Counted from the first letter of the stretch, positions 25,501 through 34,967 are shown. The stretch is DNA of 64,000 nucleotides from an uncultured Eubacteriales bacterium (GCA_949293815.1 CASFEZ010000001.1:87875-151874), one strand, 5' to 3'. The notes: generated by a model not told the origin, from the letters alone. Translations and numbers: made by a program.

Positions 25501-26490
25501 TTATGTCAGCGCAATGGCTTCCACCTGCGGATTCTCGGGGGAGAAGGTGTAAACCATCTCGCCGTCCGTTGTCCAGTAGGCGGCGCCGCATTCCGCCCGT
25601 GGGACGAGGGTGTTGTCCGCAATCTCATAAATCATCCCATCGGCGGACTGTAAGAAAATACGCCCGTCGGCAAATTTGACGCTTAGGGGCGAAACCGCGC
25701 CGATTTCCTGCGCGTCCTGACCGTCCCAATCGGCGATGTAAAGCACCGTCTCGTTCGACCTAAGGGTATAGTAGAGCCGGTCGCCCGCAAGGAAAAAGTC
25801 GCCGACCGGTCCTTCCGACAGTAGGGTAAAGGTTCCCGGCTCCCAGTCATAACGGATAAGCTCGCTGAAATTGTTGATAAAGAAAATGCTTGTATCCGTT
25901 TCCGCCATTTTATACATTCCCTCGTACACGCCGTACCCGTCTGTTTCGTCAAGCGTCATCAGCTCGGCGGTGCGATCCTGCGCGGTATGCAGACCGCTTT
26001 GGTTGAGCCAATAGGATTTTCCCACGGCATTGAGCAAATCGCTGGTTTGAATCACAAAGCCCAAAACCTCATCCAGCCCCAAAAAACCGGCGTCGTTGGT
26101 AACCGCGCTGCCGTAGTAGATCTGGTTTTTTTCATAGGTTGCAAGGTTTAGCGCATAGGCTGCCAGGGTGTTGCTCTCCGGCGCAAGGCAGGTATAGTAA
26201 ACCGTGTCCCCCGCGCAGTCCAAAAGACCGGGGAATAGCTTTGTCTGGTCAAAAACGGAGTCTGTGAGGGTTTGCGCGCTAAGGGTCTGCTTGTCAATCA
26301 GCAAGAGCCGGTCGCTTTGCCGGGCAACCAGCGCGCTGTCCAAATTTTCGATAAAAGAACCCATGGTGCCGGCGGACAGGTAATTATAAACCCGCCCCTT
26401 AGGCCATTGGTGCATGGCGGTGTAGCCAGCCCCCAGCGCCAGAGAGACCAGCAAAGCCAGCGGCAATATCACGGCTAAAAATTTCTTCAT
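25501..26490 (-). CDS. Extracytoplasmic beta-propeller-like protein (DUF5050-like)
   Basis: The 329-residue protein has an N-terminal signal or anchor helix (residues 3-22). The rest is repeating beta-strand blades (DSLYYT-, GRLYYTL-, GEMVYTF-like strands near 90, 210, 240 and 300), similar to DUF5050 propellers, and has no catalytic motif. GGGAGGG before the ATG supports the start. It is the last gene of the leftward operon with two ABC-2 permeases, an ATPase and a lipoprotein. It may be an extracellular partner of that transporter. Confidence 0.65.
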   Translation of the reverse strand: MKKFLAVILPLALLVSLALGAGYTAMHQWPKGRVYNYLSAGTMGSFIENLDSALVARQSDRLLLIDKQTLSAQTLTDSVFDQTKLFPGLLDCAGDTVYYTCLAPESNTLAAYALNLATYEKNQIYYGSAVTNDAGFLGLDEVLGFVIQTSDLLNAVGKSYWLNQSGLHTAQDRTAELMTLDETDGYGVYEGMYKMAETDTSIFFINNFSELIRYDWEPGTFTLLSEGPVGDFFLAGDRLYYTLRSNETVLYIADWDGQDAQEIGAVSPLSVKFADGRIFLQSADGMIYEIADNTLVPRAECGAAYWTTDGEMVYTFSPENPQVEAIALT

Positions 26491-26529
26491 TGGGTTTCCC
26501 TCCCGTTTTGTATCGCCTGTTTTGGCTGG

Positions 26530-27639
26530 TTAAACGGCGGAGCGCCGCCGCGTCCAAAGCAGCACATTTGCCAAATACAGCAGCGCTATGACCAATAGAA
26601 CAGCCGCAAAGAACAGCCAGAGCTGCCCTTCGGTAAAGGAGCGCACCAGAATTTCGCCGTTTTCCCCCGGATAGGCGCTGCTCAGATCCAGCGCGGAAAA
26701 ATAGCCGTTGGCGGAAAGCAGCGAGGAGGGCAGCGGCAAATAGAACCGCCCGTACCAATCGGAGAACATATAGGCGGGAATATAGACCGCAATCAGGCTG
26801 ATAAACGCGGTGTACAGCGTCGAGCGGCTCAGCCGTCCCACAAGCCCTATGAGCAGAACCAGTACCAGCGCGCCAGCGAGTTTTATCAGGCTTAAATAGA
26901 AATATCCTTCTCCCAAAGTCAGTTCCCAGGGCGTTTGTACAAAAATCTCCGCCGCCCGCAGCGGTAAATGGAACCCGGAAAGGTCAAAAAGAAGCACCGC
27001 GCACAAGAGCTTTCCGCCGTAGACCGCCGCCGAGAACAAAAACGACGTGCCCAGCGCAGTTGTCAGCTGGGCGGCAATCAGCGGCCGCTTGCCTTTGGGG
27101 GTGGAGAAAATCAGCCGGTTCACGCCGAGCTCTTCGTTGTTTACCGTCAGCGCCAGCTGCATATACATCAGCCCCAGCACCAGAAAAATATCAATTCCGC
27201 CGTTGCCGAACAGCACATCCCACCCGGTGCTGTCCGCCAAAATCGGCATATTTTCGTTGACCCCCTGATAGACCTCCAGAAACCGCTGGAAGCCTGCGTT
27301 GCCCTTTGTCAGCTCCCGCAGCCGGGTCATCTCGCTTCGGTATTCCTCCCGGCTGATTTCGCCGTCGGCGTAATTTTGGGTCAATACATTTTTTTCGACT
27401 TCCCATTCCTGCCGCTGGGCAATGTCCTGGGTAATTGCCAGCCGTTTTTCATTGGTCATCTCCCCGGCGTACCGGTTCATATAGTCCCAGTACACCGCAG
27501 CGGAATCCTCGTCCATATTATTTCGGGTATCCAAAGAATAGCAAAGGCTGCACAGCTCCACAGCCAATAGAACCAGCAGCACCCACAACAGCTTGCGCTT
27601 TAGGAACAAACGCCGCCACTCTTCCCGCCAGAGGTTCAT
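26530..27639 (-). CDS. ABC-2 type transporter permease B
   Basis: The 369-residue protein has an N-terminal membrane helix (KLLWVLLVLLAVELC), a soluble extracellular region of about 130 residues, and five or so membrane helices in the C-terminal half. This is the ABC-2 architecture with one large loop after the first helix. The ATG overlaps the stop of permease A by ATGA, with AAGGAGG upstream. Permeases A and B with the ATPase should form a heterodimeric exporter or a membrane-remodelling complex. Substrate unknown. Confidence 0.82.
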   Translation of the reverse strand: MNLWREEWRRLFLKRKLLWVLLVLLAVELCSLCYSLDTRNNMDEDSAAVYWDYMNRYAGEMTNEKRLAITQDIAQRQEWEVEKNVLTQNYADGEISREEYRSEMTRLRELTKGNAGFQRFLEVYQGVNENMPILADSTGWDVLFGNGGIDIFLVLGLMYMQLALTVNNEELGVNRLIFSTPKGKRPLIAAQLTTALGTSFLFSAAVYGGKLLCAVLLFDLSGFHLPLRAAEIFVQTPWELTLGEGYFYLSLIKLAGALVLVLLIGLVGRLSRSTLYTAFISLIAVYIPAYMFSDWYGRFYLPLPSSLLSANGYFSALDLSSAYPGENGEILVRSFTEGQLWLFFAAVLLVIALLYLANVLLWTRRRSAV

Positions 27640-28856
27640 GCGCTTCGCCTCCTTCGCATCATTCCCGCGTTGTTCAGCGCCGCCGTCGCCCCCAAAAGCA
27701 GCAGCCATAGCCCTATGCAGCAGCCAAGGCAGACCGTATAGCGAAACACCGGCGTGCCGAACAGATTCACCACGCGGAAGGTATAGAACATCTCCCGCCC
27801 AATCAGCAGCTGCAGGGGATTGAATAGGTTCAGGCTTTCCAATATGCCGCCGCTGTAGGTGCTCATCAGCATCAGCGCAAAGCACAGCAGCAAATCGGCG
27901 GTAAAGACGAGAAAGCTTTTGTCAAACAGGGAGGAGAACAGGCAGCCAATCTGCCCAAAGCAGAGGAAGCCCATCCATTTCAGCGCCGCCAGCAGCAGGG
28001 CAAACCCGCCGATGGACAGATGCAGCGGGGTTTCGGAAAAGGCGGCAATGCTGTAAAGGGGATTCCCGCCGCCCCGCAGGCGCACGCACCACAGGAACAT
28101 CAAAAAATCACACACGAAAAACAGAAGGCAGATAACCGTAACGCTTACCGCCATGGCGCATTGCTTGGCAGCCACCAGCCGCAGCCGCCCGCCGGGGGTG
28201 CTGCGCAAAAGATAGCGCATGCCGCTCTCCGTCTCGCCCGCATACAGCGCGGCGGTCAGGAGGAAAACCAGCAGCAGGATTAGGAACGAGGAAAAGTCAT
28301 AGGCAAAATAGCTGCCGTAGGTTTCCGTATCGTAATAGGCGGTAATGGCTCGCCCGCTGTAGCTTTCTGCAATCAATTCCGCCTGTTTGACAAGGGCGGT
28401 ATTTCCTTTTCCGCGGTAAAGCGCCAGCAGCGCCTCGTTTTCCGTCAATAGCGCTTCCATATCCCGGCTGTAATAATAGGCGTCGGAGAGCTTGTCGAAC
28501 AGATTGCGCGCAACGGTCAAATCCCAAAACGCGCTGTAGTAATAGCCGCTCTCGGTCTCGCCGGCATTGTCCCCGACCATGCTCGGATCCAAACCGGACC
28601 CGCTTTCGGCGTTGTCCGCCTCCAGCCGGGCAATCATCGCCGTAAGGGCGTTTACTTTTTCGGCGGTGATTTCTCCTTCCACGGTCTTATAAATCTCCCA
28701 CTGGGCTTCCGAAGCATCCTTGTTATACGGGTCCCGGTAGGCGTCATAGGTCTTGTAAATATACAGCCCGTCAACAAACAGCAAAAAGAGCAGCAGGAAG
28801 AGAAAGAGCCGGTTTGAGAAGATTTTTTTCATTTCATGGGCGAATAGCTGTTTCAT
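27636..28856 (-). CDS. ABC-2 type transporter permease A
   Basis: The 406-residue protein has a first membrane helix near residues 15-35 (RLFLFLLLFLLFVDGLY), an extracellular loop of about 180 residues, then five membrane helices. The same plan is seen in permease B, so the two are probably paralogues. It overlaps the ATPase gene by ATGA and permease B by ATGA, so the three are tightly coupled. Substrate unknown. Confidence 0.82.
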   Translation of the reverse strand: MKQLFAHEMKKIFSNRLFLFLLLFLLFVDGLYIYKTYDAYRDPYNKDASEAQWEIYKTVEGEITAEKVNALTAMIARLEADNAESGSGLDPSMVGDNAGETESGYYYSAFWDLTVARNLFDKLSDAYYYSRDMEALLTENEALLALYRGKGNTALVKQAELIAESYSGRAITAYYDTETYGSYFAYDFSSFLILLLVFLLTAALYAGETESGMRYLLRSTPGGRLRLVAAKQCAMAVSVTVICLLFFVCDFLMFLWCVRLRGGGNPLYSIAAFSETPLHLSIGGFALLLAALKWMGFLCFGQIGCLFSSLFDKSFLVFTADLLLCFALMLMSTYSGGILESLNLFNPLQLLIGREMFYTFRVVNLFGTPVFRYTVCLGCCIGLWLLLLGATAALNNAGMMRRRRSA

Positions 28857-29719
28857 AGGCTCACTTCCCCCGCATGGTATAAAAAGACCTCCTCCAGCGT
28901 CGGCGTTACGGCAAGGGCGTTTGGGTGGGGCTTCTCCTCGCAGACCATGCGCACCCGGTAAATATTCCCCTCCCGGTGGATATTGCTGATTTTGTGCTGC
29001 GAAAGTAGCGGTTCCAAATCCCGTCCCGCGGCAATCACCACCCAGACCTTCCCGCCAATCTCCTTGCAGAGCGCGTCCGGGGTGTCGCTGCGGCAGACCT
29101 TGCCCTCGTGCAATAGAATAATGCGGTTGGCAATGTACTCAATGTCCTGTACAATATGGGTCGCCAGCAGCACCGTCCGGTTCTGGGAAACATCCGACAC
29201 CAGATTGCGAAAGCGAATCCGCTCCCGGGGGTCAAGCCCGGCGGTCGGTTCGTCCAGGATTAGAATTTCCGGGTCGTTCAGCAGCGCCTGGGCAATGCCG
29301 AGCCGCTGGAGCATACCGCCGGAGAACGCGCCGATTTTGGTTTTGCGGCTCTCGGTCAGGTTGACAAACGCCAGCAGCTCATCAATCTTCTGCTTGCCGG
29401 TGTGCTTCATGCCCTTCAGGGCGGCGATATACCGCAAAAATTCCTCCGCCGTGTAATTTTTATAAAATTTCGGGCTTTGGGGCATATAACCCAATTTTTC
29501 CAAATACCCGCTGCGTCTGTCGCGGATGTCCCGCCCATTGTACAAAACCTGCCCCCTGGTGGGCGCAAGGGCGGTCACCAGAATATGTATCAGGGTCGAT
29601 TTGCCCGCACCGTTGGCGCCCAAAAGCCCAATCACCCCGTGCTCCAGCTGCAAACTCACATCATCCAGAGCCCGTTTTTTTCCATAATCCTTGGTAATAT
29701 GCGCAATCTCAATGCTCAA
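28853..29719 (-). CDS. ABC-2 transporter ATPase
   Basis: The roughly 288-residue ATPase has Walker A GANGAGKST, signature FSGGMLQR and Walker B EILILDEPTAGLD, typical of the CcmA/DrrA-type ATPases that work with ABC-2 permeases. A C-terminal extension of about 80 residues follows the ATPase core. The start is probably TTG at 29719, because GGAGGTGA lies about 7 bp before it; a GTG at 29728 sits on top of that site. It is coupled to permease A by overlap. Confidence 0.88.
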   Translation of the reverse strand: MSIEIAHITKDYGKKRALDDVSLQLEHGVIGLLGANGAGKSTLIHILVTALAPTRGQVLYNGRDIRDRRSGYLEKLGYMPQSPKFYKNYTAEEFLRYIAALKGMKHTGKQKIDELLAFVNLTESRKTKIGAFSGGMLQRLGIAQALLNDPEILILDEPTAGLDPRERIRFRNLVSDVSQNRTVLLATHIVQDIEYIANRIILLHEGKVCRSDTPDALCKEIGGKVWVVIAAGRDLEPLLSQHKISNIHREGNIYRVRMVCEEKPHPNALAVTPTLEEVFLYHAGEVSL

Positions 29720-29742
29720 TTCCCTCACCTCCGAACGGTGTT

Positions 29743-30921
29743 TTACTGTACGCGCAGAATAAATCGACTGGATTGGTTCAGGTTCATCCCTTCATACCCT
29801 TCCTTGACATCCAGACCATAGGTGATAACAAAAATATTGTTCCATTCTTCCATATTTGAGGTATCAAGATATACCGTTAAGGTGGTCTGCTTCCCCTTTT
29901 CAATGGGTACATCCGCGTAATATTTGCCATCAAATACCGGCATCTGCTGGGTATTGACATACAGGCTCACCCGCTGCCGGGTTGCCTCGCCGCCCCCCAA
30001 CAAAATGGTTAGCGGCACTTGATTTGCACGCGGTACATCAATACTCGGTGTACCAACCAAAGCACCATCCCTCGAATTGTAATACAGCTCATCTTCCACG
30101 GAATAACAGATATAGCTGCGGCAGTATTCATCTGTTTGATTGGAGACATAAAACCAATCCCTTACCACAGGAATATATTCTCCGACCGTAGCGCCGGAAA
30201 AAGAGGTATTGATTTCGGTTTGTGTTGGTGCGTCTTGCAGCATGGTAATTTCCGAAGGGGATGTTGTCATCAATTGAATATCCGATTGGCGATACCAGTC
30301 GTTTTCTTTGGTTACACGAGCCTCGGGATCCAGAATGGTTGCGTTTTGGAACTTGACCACTTCTCCCGCTTTTCCGATGGAGGGGCGCAGCCGCACCTTG
30401 TAGACCGGCGCCGTCTGCGGTTCAATATGTACAATATGCCGCGTGGCAAAATCGGTTGTTACGCCATTGCGTTCCAGTTGAAAAAACTGGTAGACCCCGT
30501 TCAGCGTAAATCCTACGCCGTAATCGACCGCTTCAATGCCCGCGCCCATTTGATAGTAAAATTCCAAATCCGCACCGTTGTAATCCGGCAGTTCAAAAAG
30601 GTCGGTATTGGTCAAATCGGTAAACATGACCGAACCGAGGGTTTGCATATTTTCCACAGATTTCATCAGCTCTTCCAGGGATTGGGTCACCTCTGCCGTT
30701 GTGTCCGGCAGGGTAGGCAAAGGAGTTGCAGACTGGGGTTCGGTGGACAGAATAGTCGTTTGTACAGCCGCAGTGGTGTTGTCGATTTGCTCAAATGCCG
30801 CGTCCAGCTCCGTTCCCCGCTCGGTGGTGCTGCCGGGTTCCTCGGCTTGCTTCGTTTCTTTTCCGCAGCCCGCCAGCAGCAGAAAAACAAGCAGCAGCGT
30901 CAATATACATTTCCATTTCAT
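29743..30921 (-). CDS. Lipoprotein of unknown function, first gene of ABC-2 operon
   Basis: The 392-residue protein has a lipoprotein signal with lipobox LLAGC near residues 15-19 and an acidic Thr/Ser-rich linker. The rest is beta-rich, with no recognised enzyme motif (strands such as QPVYKVRLRPSIG-like and the FNIII-like end). GGAGG precedes the ATG at 30921. It is the first gene of a five-gene leftward operon with an upstream promoter. It may sense or bind the substrate of the ABC-2 system. Confidence 0.65.
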   Translation of the reverse strand: MKWKCILTLLLVFLLLAGCGKETKQAEEPGSTTERGTELDAAFEQIDNTTAAVQTTILSTEPQSATPLPTLPDTTAEVTQSLEELMKSVENMQTLGSVMFTDLTNTDLFELPDYNGADLEFYYQMGAGIEAVDYGVGFTLNGVYQFFQLERNGVTTDFATRHIVHIEPQTAPVYKVRLRPSIGKAGEVVKFQNATILDPEARVTKENDWYRQSDIQLMTTSPSEITMLQDAPTQTEINTSFSGATVGEYIPVVRDWFYVSNQTDEYCRSYICYSVEDELYYNSRDGALVGTPSIDVPRANQVPLTILLGGGEATRQRVSLYVNTQQMPVFDGKYYADVPIEKGKQTTLTVYLDTSNMEEWNNIFVITYGLDVKEGYEGMNLNQSSRFILRVQ

Positions 30922-31151
30922 CAGATGGCACCTCCCCGGGTGTTGTCGTTTTGTGCAAAAATAGGCGATATGGCGATTGCCTTTCAAAACAGGGCATGGC
31001 CCACGGGAATCTCCTCCTTTTTATAAAAACAAGGCCGGATTTTCCGGTGTATAAAAACCGGAAAACAAAATATATGCGCTTCTTTGGCCGCAGGCAGCCG
31101 GTATAAAACATTTTTATCGTTGCGGGGCATGCCTAAAATTATTCTACTATA

Positions 31152-31181
31152 ATTATACAGTGGATAAAACGGAGTTGTCAA
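31152..31181 (-). promoter_or_regulatory. Promoter of lipoprotein/ABC-2 operon
   Basis: On the minus strand TTGACA, 18 bp, TATAAT. The leader is about 220 nt long and contains a perfect TTTTCCGG/CCGGAAAA hairpin, near 31035-31062, that could be regulatory. Confidence 0.7.
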
Positions 31182-31260
31182 CAAAAAATTTAAAATGTAT
31201 GAATATTTTTTAGCTAAATTATCAGCAAAAGAGACGGATACTCTTTATATGGGACAAGCA

Positions 31261-31296
31261 AAAAACGAGCCGTCCCGGTGGAAGGCTCGTTTTTTC
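31261..31296. terminator. Bidirectional terminator
   Basis: AACGAGCC pairs with GGCTCGTT, with A and T runs at both ends. On the minus strand it terminates the fucosidase gene. Confidence 0.7.
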
Positions 31297-31347
31297 GGTT
31301 GACTTTATTTTGTTTTTCGTTCTTTTATGGAGAGGCGTGCGTTCTGA

Positions 31348-32790
31348 TTATTCATAGAGCTGGATGTTTTTCAGGTGCGGCGCGCCGCGGGACTGCATAA
31401 TATTCAGAATCAGTTTTTCGCCTTGTGCAGAAAATTCGCAGAACTTGCCGCTGCCGATAACCGTTCCTTCATAGAGGCGTTCGGTCTTTTCGGCGGATTG
31501 GCTGTAAAGTTCAAATCGCTCCACCCGCTGGCTATGGCGCAGCTCTTCCTCGGCGGTCAGCAGGGAAACCTGCTGCCCCTCCGGCAAGGTCAGCACAACG
31601 GCATGATCTGTATCGCCGAACGCTTCGCCCGCGTCGGTCAACAGCCCGGGCGCCGGACGCAACGCGCCGTCTGTCGAAAGAATTTCAGCGCGTAAGGGCG
31701 TTACCGGTTTGGCGAATTTTTTATCGATGATGGCCTTAAAGCCCGTCAGCAAAGCAATCTCCCGCTGACCAATCAGCCCCTGATCGTTGGGGGGCACATT
31801 CAAAAGCAGCAGGGCGTTGCCGCCGACGGTGTTCATGTAAATACGGGCAATGTCCTCGCCGGTGCGCTGTTTCTTTCCCTGGTAATAAGCATCGTCGTGC
31901 CAGAACCAGGCGAGATTGACCGAGACATCGCATTCCGCCGGGCTGAACCGGAAAGAATCGAAATTCCGCAAAAAATCCCGGCTGCCCAGATCCTGCTGCT
32001 CGGAGCTGATCTGCTGAATGGCGGCGCCGCCGTCGTTGGTCTTCTGCGATTTGTCGGCAACCTCTTCGGCGCTGACCACCGGCGCGGGCACCACGCTCCA
32101 TTCGCTTTCGCGTACGTGCCCGCCCTCGTTGCCGATCCAGCGAATATCCGGTCCGCAGATGGCAAGGCAGGCGTTGGGCTGTAACTTGCGCAGTACCGCG
32201 TAGTAACGCGGAAAATCATAGCGCTGTTTTTTTCCGTTTGGTCCTTCGCCGCATGCGCCGTCAAACCAGAAGGTGAAAAGTTCACCGTAATTGGTCGCCA
32301 GCTCCGTCAGCTGCCGTACATAAAAATCGTTGTAGGCTTCCGAGCCGTAGGTTGGCTCATGGCGATCCCATGGGGAGATGTAAATACCCAGATCCAGCCC
32401 GTATTTTTGGCAGCTTTCCGACAGCATTTTTACAATATCCCTGCCAAAGGGGCTGTTCATCACATTGTAGTCGGTGGTTTTGGTGTCCCACAGGCAGAAA
32501 CCGTCGTGGTGCTTGGCGGTCAGAATAATGCCGGTGCTGCCGGTTTTTTTCAGCACCTCGCACCATTGGTCGGTATCCAGCTGCTGCGGGTTGAAAGTGG
32601 ACGGCGGCACGGTGCCGTCTCCCCATTCCTTTCCGGTTACTGTGTTCATACCAAAATGGATAAAATTATAGTATTTCCGTTTCATATGGGCGTATTGCCT
32701 CTCGGAGGGCACAACGGCGGTGATTTTTTCCACAAATGCGCCGTCCTTTTCATACCCCATATTGTCCTCGCACCAAATATGCTCAAACAT
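31348..32790 (-). CDS. Alpha-L-fucosidase, GH29 (cytosolic)
   Basis: The 480-residue protein lacks a signal peptide. GH29 features are FIHFGMNT (44-50), TAKHHDGFCLWDT (91-103), a PFGRDIV segment near 114, and the catalytic nucleophile region FWFDGACGEGP with Asp177. A C-terminal beta-sandwich domain follows near 380-480. It cleaves alpha-L-fucosyl residues from glycans after import. GAGAGGAAG before the ATG at 32790 supports the start. It lies 19 bp after the CLC gene, so the two may be one transcript. The acid/base residue was not assigned. Confidence 0.9.
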   Translation of the reverse strand: MFEHIWCEDNMGYEKDGAFVEKITAVVPSERQYAHMKRKYYNFIHFGMNTVTGKEWGDGTVPPSTFNPQQLDTDQWCEVLKKTGSTGIILTAKHHDGFCLWDTKTTDYNVMNSPFGRDIVKMLSESCQKYGLDLGIYISPWDRHEPTYGSEAYNDFYVRQLTELATNYGELFTFWFDGACGEGPNGKKQRYDFPRYYAVLRKLQPNACLAICGPDIRWIGNEGGHVRESEWSVVPAPVVSAEEVADKSQKTNDGGAAIQQISSEQQDLGSRDFLRNFDSFRFSPAECDVSVNLAWFWHDDAYYQGKKQRTGEDIARIYMNTVGGNALLLLNVPPNDQGLIGQREIALLTGFKAIIDKKFAKPVTPLRAEILSTDGALRPAPGLLTDAGEAFGDTDHAVVLTLPEGQQVSLLTAEEELRHSQRVERFELYSQSAEKTERLYEGTVIGSGKFCEFSAQGEKLILNIMQSRGAPHLKNIQLYE

Positions 32791-32809
32791 GGTTTTCTTC
32801 CTCTCTCTT

Positions 32810-34081
32810 TTATTTGCAAGTTGCGTCAATAAATTCAGGCAACTCTTTGGAATATAGAATTTTCTGCTGGCTGTACAGCCCAAAATAGCCGGAGAGCATA
32901 TAGCTGACCGCCGCGCTGAGCAGATACCAAAGTAACCCCTCTCCGCCAAACAGTTCCAAGCTTAAAAAAATGGAAGTAATGGGGCAGTTGGTTACGCCGC
33001 AGAACAGGGACATCAGCCCCAAAGCCGCCGAGAAAGAAGGAGGCAGCCCTAAAAATGGACCGGCAAAGCAGCCGAAGGTAGAGCCGATATAAAAGGTCGG
33101 TACAATTTCGCCGCCCTTAAAACCGGCTTCCAGCGTCAGGGCGGTAAATAGAATCTTCAAAAGGAACGCATAGCCGTCCGCCTGTCCGTCCAGCGCGGCG
33201 GCGACCACATCCATGCCCGCGCCGTTGAAGGCGAATTTGCCGGTCAGCGCGTACAGCAGCAGCGACAGCGCGGCGATGATAACCCCGCCCACCGCCGCTT
33301 TGATATAGGCGTTGGAAAACCATTTTGTGTATAATTTCCCGGTATACTTTAGCGTCACACAAAACAGAATGCTGACCAGTGCAGCCAAAGCCGCCAGTGC
33401 GCCCACCCGCAACGCGGTCAAAGGCGAAAAGGCTTCGGGAATGCCGGTAATGGCAAAGCGCTCCGGCGGAAGACCGCAAAGCGTTGCTACGGCATAGGCG
33501 GTAACCGAAGCGGTAGCGCAGGGCACCAGCGCCGAATAATACATCGCGCCCACGCTGACCACTTCCATGGCAAAAACCGTTGCCGTCAGCGGCGTTCCGA
33601 ACAGGGCGGTAAAACAGGCGCTCATGCCTGCCATGGTGACCACATGCAGCTCTTTTTTATTCATTTTCAGTAGTTTGCCGAGGTTTTGAGCAATGCTGCC
33701 GCCCAGCTGCAATGCCGCGCCCTCGCGTCCGGCGCTGCCGCCGAACAGATGCGTAAGCGCTGTGCCGATAAAAATCAGCGGCGCCATGCGCAGGGGAATG
33801 TCCTCTTCACTGCGCACCGATAAGAGCACCAAATTGGTGCCCCGACTGTTGCGTACCCCTGCCCGGTGGTAAAGAAACACAATCGCCGCGCCGCAAAGGG
33901 GCAGCCCCAGAACCAGCAGCGGCACCGCCGTGCGCGCTGCCGTGACCAGCTGCATGGCATAGGCAAAGCCCACGCCCGCAAGACCGACTATGCAGCCCAC
34001 GCCAACGCCCACCGCAGCCCATTTGAGAAAGGATAGCAGGTAGGACGCCCCTGCCTTTCCCGCGTGTTTGACAGATGCCAT
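32810..34081 (-). CDS. CLC-family channel/antiporter, fluoride-type (CLC-F) like
   Basis: The 423-residue protein with about ten or more membrane helices has CLC features. GSAGREGAALQLGGS near residues 115-130 matches the GREG motif of CLC-F proteins (usual wording GREGTAVQMG), and FKGGEIVPTFYIGSTFG near 300 is the third selectivity motif. The first loop, RGTNLVL, differs from the GSGIP of chloride channels and is close to the G[MN]N type of fluoride antiporters. Fluoride export is likely but not certain because several CLC-F residues differ. No fluoride riboswitch is present; the gene starts 3 bp after the zinc-ribbon gene and lacks its own clear site. Confidence 0.8.
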   Translation of the reverse strand: MASVKHAGKAGASYLLSFLKWAAVGVGVGCIVGLAGVGFAYAMQLVTAARTAVPLLVLGLPLCGAAIVFLYHRAGVRNSRGTNLVLLSVRSEEDIPLRMAPLIFIGTALTHLFGGSAGREGAALQLGGSIAQNLGKLLKMNKKELHVVTMAGMSACFTALFGTPLTATVFAMEVVSVGAMYYSALVPCATASVTAYAVATLCGLPPERFAITGIPEAFSPLTALRVGALAALAALVSILFCVTLKYTGKLYTKWFSNAYIKAAVGGVIIAALSLLLYALTGKFAFNGAGMDVVAAALDGQADGYAFLLKILFTALTLEAGFKGGEIVPTFYIGSTFGCFAGPFLGLPPSFSAALGLMSLFCGVTNCPITSIFLSLELFGGEGLLWYLLSAAVSYMLSGYFGLYSQQKILYSKELPEFIDATCK

Positions 34082-34084
34082 CGG

Positions 34085-34816
34085 TCAGGAAATCACCGGC
34101 GCCAGGTATTGGGCGGAAACCCAGCCGGAAACATTATTATAGGTAACATATGCCCAATCGCCGTTGACTGCCGTTACCGTAACAACGGTATCCTTGGGAA
34201 TGCGCCCCACAATGGAATAGGTTTCTCCCGCGCCGGAGCGGATATTCAAATCGTCCTGCCGGGTGTTGACCCGATAGGAACCGGGCGTTAAGGTGCTGAT
34301 AACCGTGCTGGTATTCGGCACGGAAGCAGTCGGCACGGTAGCGGAAGGCGCTGTGTTGGATGTATCGGGCAGCGTTGCCTGGGTGGTGCCGAGCGGTAAA
34401 GTTGCCGTTTCAGACTCCGACTCCTGTTCGGACTGGGTTTCCACCGGCGATATATCATCGCCGGAACGGTCGGAAACCAGCAGCGCAATCAACACCACCA
34501 GCAAAATCAATATGACCGCGCCCATACCGCAGATAACGCCAATCAGCACATTGCTCTTTTTGTTGGGGCTGCTGTTCGCCGGGGTCTGCGGTTGTTCATA
34601 ATAGCCGTTATCCGGCGCATAGTCGTTTGTGTCTTGGTATGGCTGTTCATATCCGCTGTTGTAGGAATGGTATTCCGTTGGGGCGTAAGCGTCGTTGTCT
34701 GTATAAGAATCGTTGGTTTGATAAGGTGTTGATTGCCCGGTCGGCAGCCGGTTCCCACAGGAGGCGCAAAACACGGCGTCCTCCGGTAGCTGCGTACCAC
34801 AATAGGGACATTGCAT
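34085..34816 (-). CDS. Zinc-ribbon/TM/SH3b membrane protein
   Basis: The 243-residue protein has an N-terminal four-cysteine zinc ribbon (CPYCG...CASCG, residues 3-21), a long Tyr/Asn/Gln-rich linker, one membrane helix (about 98-122), a Ser/Thr-rich extracellular stalk and a C-terminal bacterial SH3 domain (DDLNIRSGAGETYSIVGRI to GWVSAQYL). SH3b domains bind peptidoglycan or cell-wall polymers. The zinc ribbon should be cytosolic. It has its own promoter, and the CLC gene follows by 3 bp. Confidence 0.8.
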   Translation of the reverse strand: MQCPYCGTQLPEDAVFCASCGNRLPTGQSTPYQTNDSYTDNDAYAPTEYHSYNSGYEQPYQDTNDYAPDNGYYEQPQTPANSSPNKKSNVLIGVICGMGAVILILLVVLIALLVSDRSGDDISPVETQSEQESESETATLPLGTTQATLPDTSNTAPSATVPTASVPNTSTVISTLTPGSYRVNTRQDDLNIRSGAGETYSIVGRIPKDTVVTVTAVNGDWAYVTYNNVSGWVSAQYLAPVIS

Positions 34817-34849
34817 GGAAAAAACCTCTTTTCATCAGGATATGGCTAA

Positions 34850-34878
34850 ATTATAGGGCATAACCAGCGGCATGTCAA
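34850..34878 (-). promoter_or_regulatory. Promoter for zinc-ribbon/CLC/fucosidase transcript
   Basis: On the minus strand TTGACA, 17 bp, perfect TATAAT, about 34 bp before the start codon. Confidence 0.8.
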
Positions 34879-34938
34879 CTTCTTTCGGCGTATCGTTAGA
34901 ATTTTGTAGTTTTCTTAGAAAGAGATGGACGGATGCTC

Positions 34939-34967
34939 TTGTCATAAGAAGCTGCATTTGTTATACT
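34939..34967 (+). promoter_or_regulatory. Promoter for cytosolic sulfatase
   Basis: TTGTCA, 17 bp, TATACT, divergent from the zinc-ribbon promoter, about 70 bp before the sulfatase start. Confidence 0.65.

Noticed and set aside
34082-34084. Fluoride riboswitch before the CLC gene
   Set aside because: Only three bases separate it from the upstream gene, and no crcB-motif sequence was seen before that gene.
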